DNA from: Ignavibacteriales bacterium
GTDB taxonomy: Bacteria; Bacteroidota; Ignavibacteria; Ignavibacteriales; Melioribacteraceae
Assembly: GCA_020635275.1 (NCBI GenBank)
Contig: JACKAA010000004.1
Span: 124,001 to 188,000, forward strand
Length of the DNA stretch: 64,000 bases
Reading direction: 5' to 3'
Shown: piece by piece, positions 62,502 to 64,000 of the stretch
How positions within the stretch are numbered: the first letter of the stretch is position 1
How the letters are laid out: the number at the start of each line of letters is the position of its first letter
Notes under the pieces: model-generated
The model's input: only the letters and a program-made list of their open reading frames with translations
The model's database searches: none
Told to the model about the DNA's origin: nothing
Translations under genes and position numbers: made by a program

Positions 62502-64000
62502 ATGAATTATTTTATGTTAGCTAAAAGAAATTTTTTTTCACTTTCCATATTTTTTATAATAATCTTAATTACCATTTCAACTCAATCGTGCTCTATGGAA
62601 AAAGAATACTCAAAAACTTTATTAAATAATTTTAAAAGTTTTGAAGATGAATTTAAAGATCCATCTTCAGAATTTAGAAGTGTACCACTATGGGATTGGA
62701 ATGACAAAATAACTGAAGAGGGTATTGCATTTCAGATGGAACAGTTTAAAGATGCTGGTATAGGTGGCGTATTTGTTCATCCTCGACCTGGACTAATAAC
62801 AGAATATCTTTCTGAAGAATGGTTCCATCTTTTTGATTACACAGTACAAAAAGGCAAAGAGTTAGGAATGAACGTGTGGATTTATGATGAAAATTCTTAT
62901 CCTTCGGGTTTTGCAGGCGGACATGTTCCCGCAGAAATGCCTGAATCATACAATAAAGGAACTGGTTTAATATTAGAAAAGCAGAGTAGTTTAAAAATTG
63001 AAAATAATGATTCCATTGCTGTTGTTTTATTAAAAACAAAAAATGGATTTAAGGATATTTCAAATTCAATTGATAAAGAAAATGGAAAAAATGGTGATTA
63101 CTACATTTTCAGAAAAACTTATCCCCAAAATTCACTTTGGTACGGCGGATTTACTTATGTTGATTTATTACATAAAGGAGTAACTGAAAAATTTATTGAT
63201 ATTACAATGACTAAAGGATACGAAAAGAATAAGTTAGATTTTGGCAATACGTTATTGGGAATTTTTACCGACGAGCCAAATTTAGAAGCTGCAATGGCAA
63301 GAGGTACACATCTTAGGTGGACACCTGATTTATGGGATGTTTTTCAAAATCGCTGGGGATACGATCTAAGAATAAATTTACCTTCACTTGTGGAAGAAAT
63401 TGGCGACTGGAAAAAAGTACGTCATGATTATTATGAAACTCTTGTTGAGCTTTTTGTTGAAAGATGGTCAAAACCTTGGTGGGAATATTGCGAAAATAAT
63501 AATTTAGTTTGGACCGGACATTATTGGGAACATGGATGGCCTTACCCAACAGATGGAATGGATGAATCAGCATTTTACATCTGGCACCAAATGCCCGGTG
63601 TTGATATGTTAGGAAACGAATTAATTGAAAAAGGTCAGGGTGGTCAGTTTGGAAATATACGTGCTGTACGTGAATTAAGAAGTGCCGCAAATCAAGCCGG
63701 ACGAACAAGAACATTGAGTGAGACTTATGGCGGCGGTGGATGGGATATGGATTTTAAAAAATTTAAACGTCTTGCTGATTGGCAGGGTGTTTTTGGCGTT
63801 AATTTTGTAAATCAACATTTATCTTATTACAGCTTAAAAGGTGTAAGGAAGTTTGATTATCCGCCTTCATTTTCTTACCATGAACCATGGTGGAGTAATT
63901 ATAAATATATGGGTGATTATATCGCTCGTTTAAGTACAGCAATGTCTGCTGGAAATCAGATAAATTCTACTCTTGTATTGCAGCCTAACACAACTGCATG
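62502..64000 (+). CDS. GH106-like glycoside hydrolase lipoprotein (3' partial)
   Basis: Open reading frame that runs off the end of the window with no stop (about 499 residues visible). It starts at ATG with a lipoprotein signal (TQSC, Cys30). Visible segments are typical of the large family grouped with GH106 alpha-L-rhamnosidases: VPLWDWNDKITEEGI (about residue 64), AGIGGVFVHPRPGL (about 87), VWIYDENSYPSGFAGG (about 127), GIFTDEPN (about 253) and LSETYGGGGWDMDF (about 406). GH106 proper removes alpha-rhamnose, but many relatives are uncharacterised, so the substrate is open. The 232-bp region upstream has AT palindromes in reversed arrangement but no sigma-54 core. Confidence 0.82.
   Translation, partial: MNYFMLAKRNFFSLSIFFIIILITISTQSCSMEKEYSKTLLNNFKSFEDEFKDPSSEFRSVPLWDWNDKITEEGIAFQMEQFKDAGIGGVFVHPRPGLITEYLSEEWFHLFDYTVQKGKELGMNVWIYDENSYPSGFAGGHVPAEMPESYNKGTGLILEKQSSLKIENNDSIAVVLLKTKNGFKDISNSIDKENGKNGDYYIFRKTYPQNSLWYGGFTYVDLLHKGVTEKFIDITMTKGYEKNKLDFGNTLLGIFTDEPNLEAAMARGTHLRWTPDLWDVFQNRWGYDLRINLPSLVEEIGDWKKVRHDYYETLVELFVERWSKPWWEYCENNNLVWTGHYWEHGWPYPTDGMDESAFYIWHQMPGVDMLGNELIEKGQGGQFGNIRAVRELRSAANQAGRTRTLSETYGGGGWDMDFKKFKRLADWQGVFGVNFVNQHLSYYSLKGVRKFDYPPSFSYHEPWWSNYKYMGDYIARLSTAMSAGNQINSTLVLQPNTTA

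Noticed and set aside
62746..63714. Two minus-strand ORFs of 97 and 133 aa
   Set aside because: They lie fully inside the plus-strand GH106-like reading frame, which has strong family motifs; they are shadows.
1..64000. CRISPR arrays, tRNA or rRNA genes, insertion sequences, prophage genes
   Set aside because: No repeat-spacer pattern, rRNA-like GC-rich block, tRNA cloverleaf or transposase/integrase motif was noticed by reading; a dedicated scan was not possible.

Overview
This 64 kb window is AT-rich (roughly 30% G+C by eye) and densely coding. It most likely comes from an Ignavibacteria-type bacterium (Bacteroidota/Chlorobi side). The grounds are: at least seven large secreted proteins ending in a type IX secretion (T9SS) sorting domain that begins with the N-Y/F-P-N-P-F-N-P motif; a PorV-like barrel next to a TonB-dependent receptor with no SusD; and clear Shine-Dalgarno sequences (GGGAGG, GGAGGAG), which Bacteroidia normally lack. 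The taxonomic placement is inference.

Layout. (1) 1-3178: end of a malic enzyme/phosphotransacetylase and a convergent TolB-type lipoprotein. (2) 3426-11499: an operon of Gfo/Idh/MocA oxidoreductases, a DUF6807 (PmoA-like) protein, a sugar nucleotidyltransferase paired with an NahK-like sugar 1-kinase, a CBM9-like protein, a sodium:solute symporter and an overlooked 43-aa membrane protein. (3) 11503-12633, minus strand: a GHL10-type secreted glycosidase. (4) 13011-17275: an overlapping sensory operon made of a membrane-anchored solute-binding protein without permeases, an atypical histidine kinase and an NtrC-type sigma-54 response regulator. (5) 17408-23602: GH5, GH2 and an SGNH/TPR protein. 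(6) 23763-52693: a very long polysaccharide-utilisation run containing a symporter, a surface glycan-binding protein, a TonB receptor, a 1035-aa partner, a PorV-like barrel, a circularly permuted GH16 lichenase, GH3, an MFS sugar symporter, GH17, a GH149-like beta-1,3-oligoglucan phosphorylase, a GH16 laminarinase, GH5, a CotH/lamin-tail protein, GH30 and an aldo/keto reductase. (7) 52724-55309: a second CotH protein (minus strand) and a small lipoprotein. (8) 55544-62269: a second GH30-GH17-GH16 set and a symporter. (9) 62502-end: an open-ended GH106-like glycosidase lipoprotein.

How it fits together. The enzymes point to beta-glucans: laminarin-type beta-1,3/1,6-glucan (GH16, GH17, GH30, GH149) and mixed-linkage beta-1,3/1,4-glucan (lichenase). 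Surface enzymes cut the polymer, the TonB/PorV module and inner-membrane symporters take up oligosaccharides, and GH3 (hydrolysis) plus GH149 (phosphorolysis to glucose 1-phosphate) finish the job.

Main discovery. Three transcription units (starting at 17408, 23763 and 55544) share a two-palindrome upstream element, ATTATT-WW-AATAAT followed by TTATTA-NNN-TAATAA-CTT. It lies 60, 60 and 49 bp before the -24 GG of a sigma-54-like promoter. The two spacings differ by about one helical turn. The sigma-54 activator encoded at 15830-17275 directly abuts the first element. I propose that this solute-binding protein/kinase/sigma-54 regulator system controls the whole beta-glucan locus, in place of the SusR, hybrid two-component or ECF systems familiar from Bacteroides.
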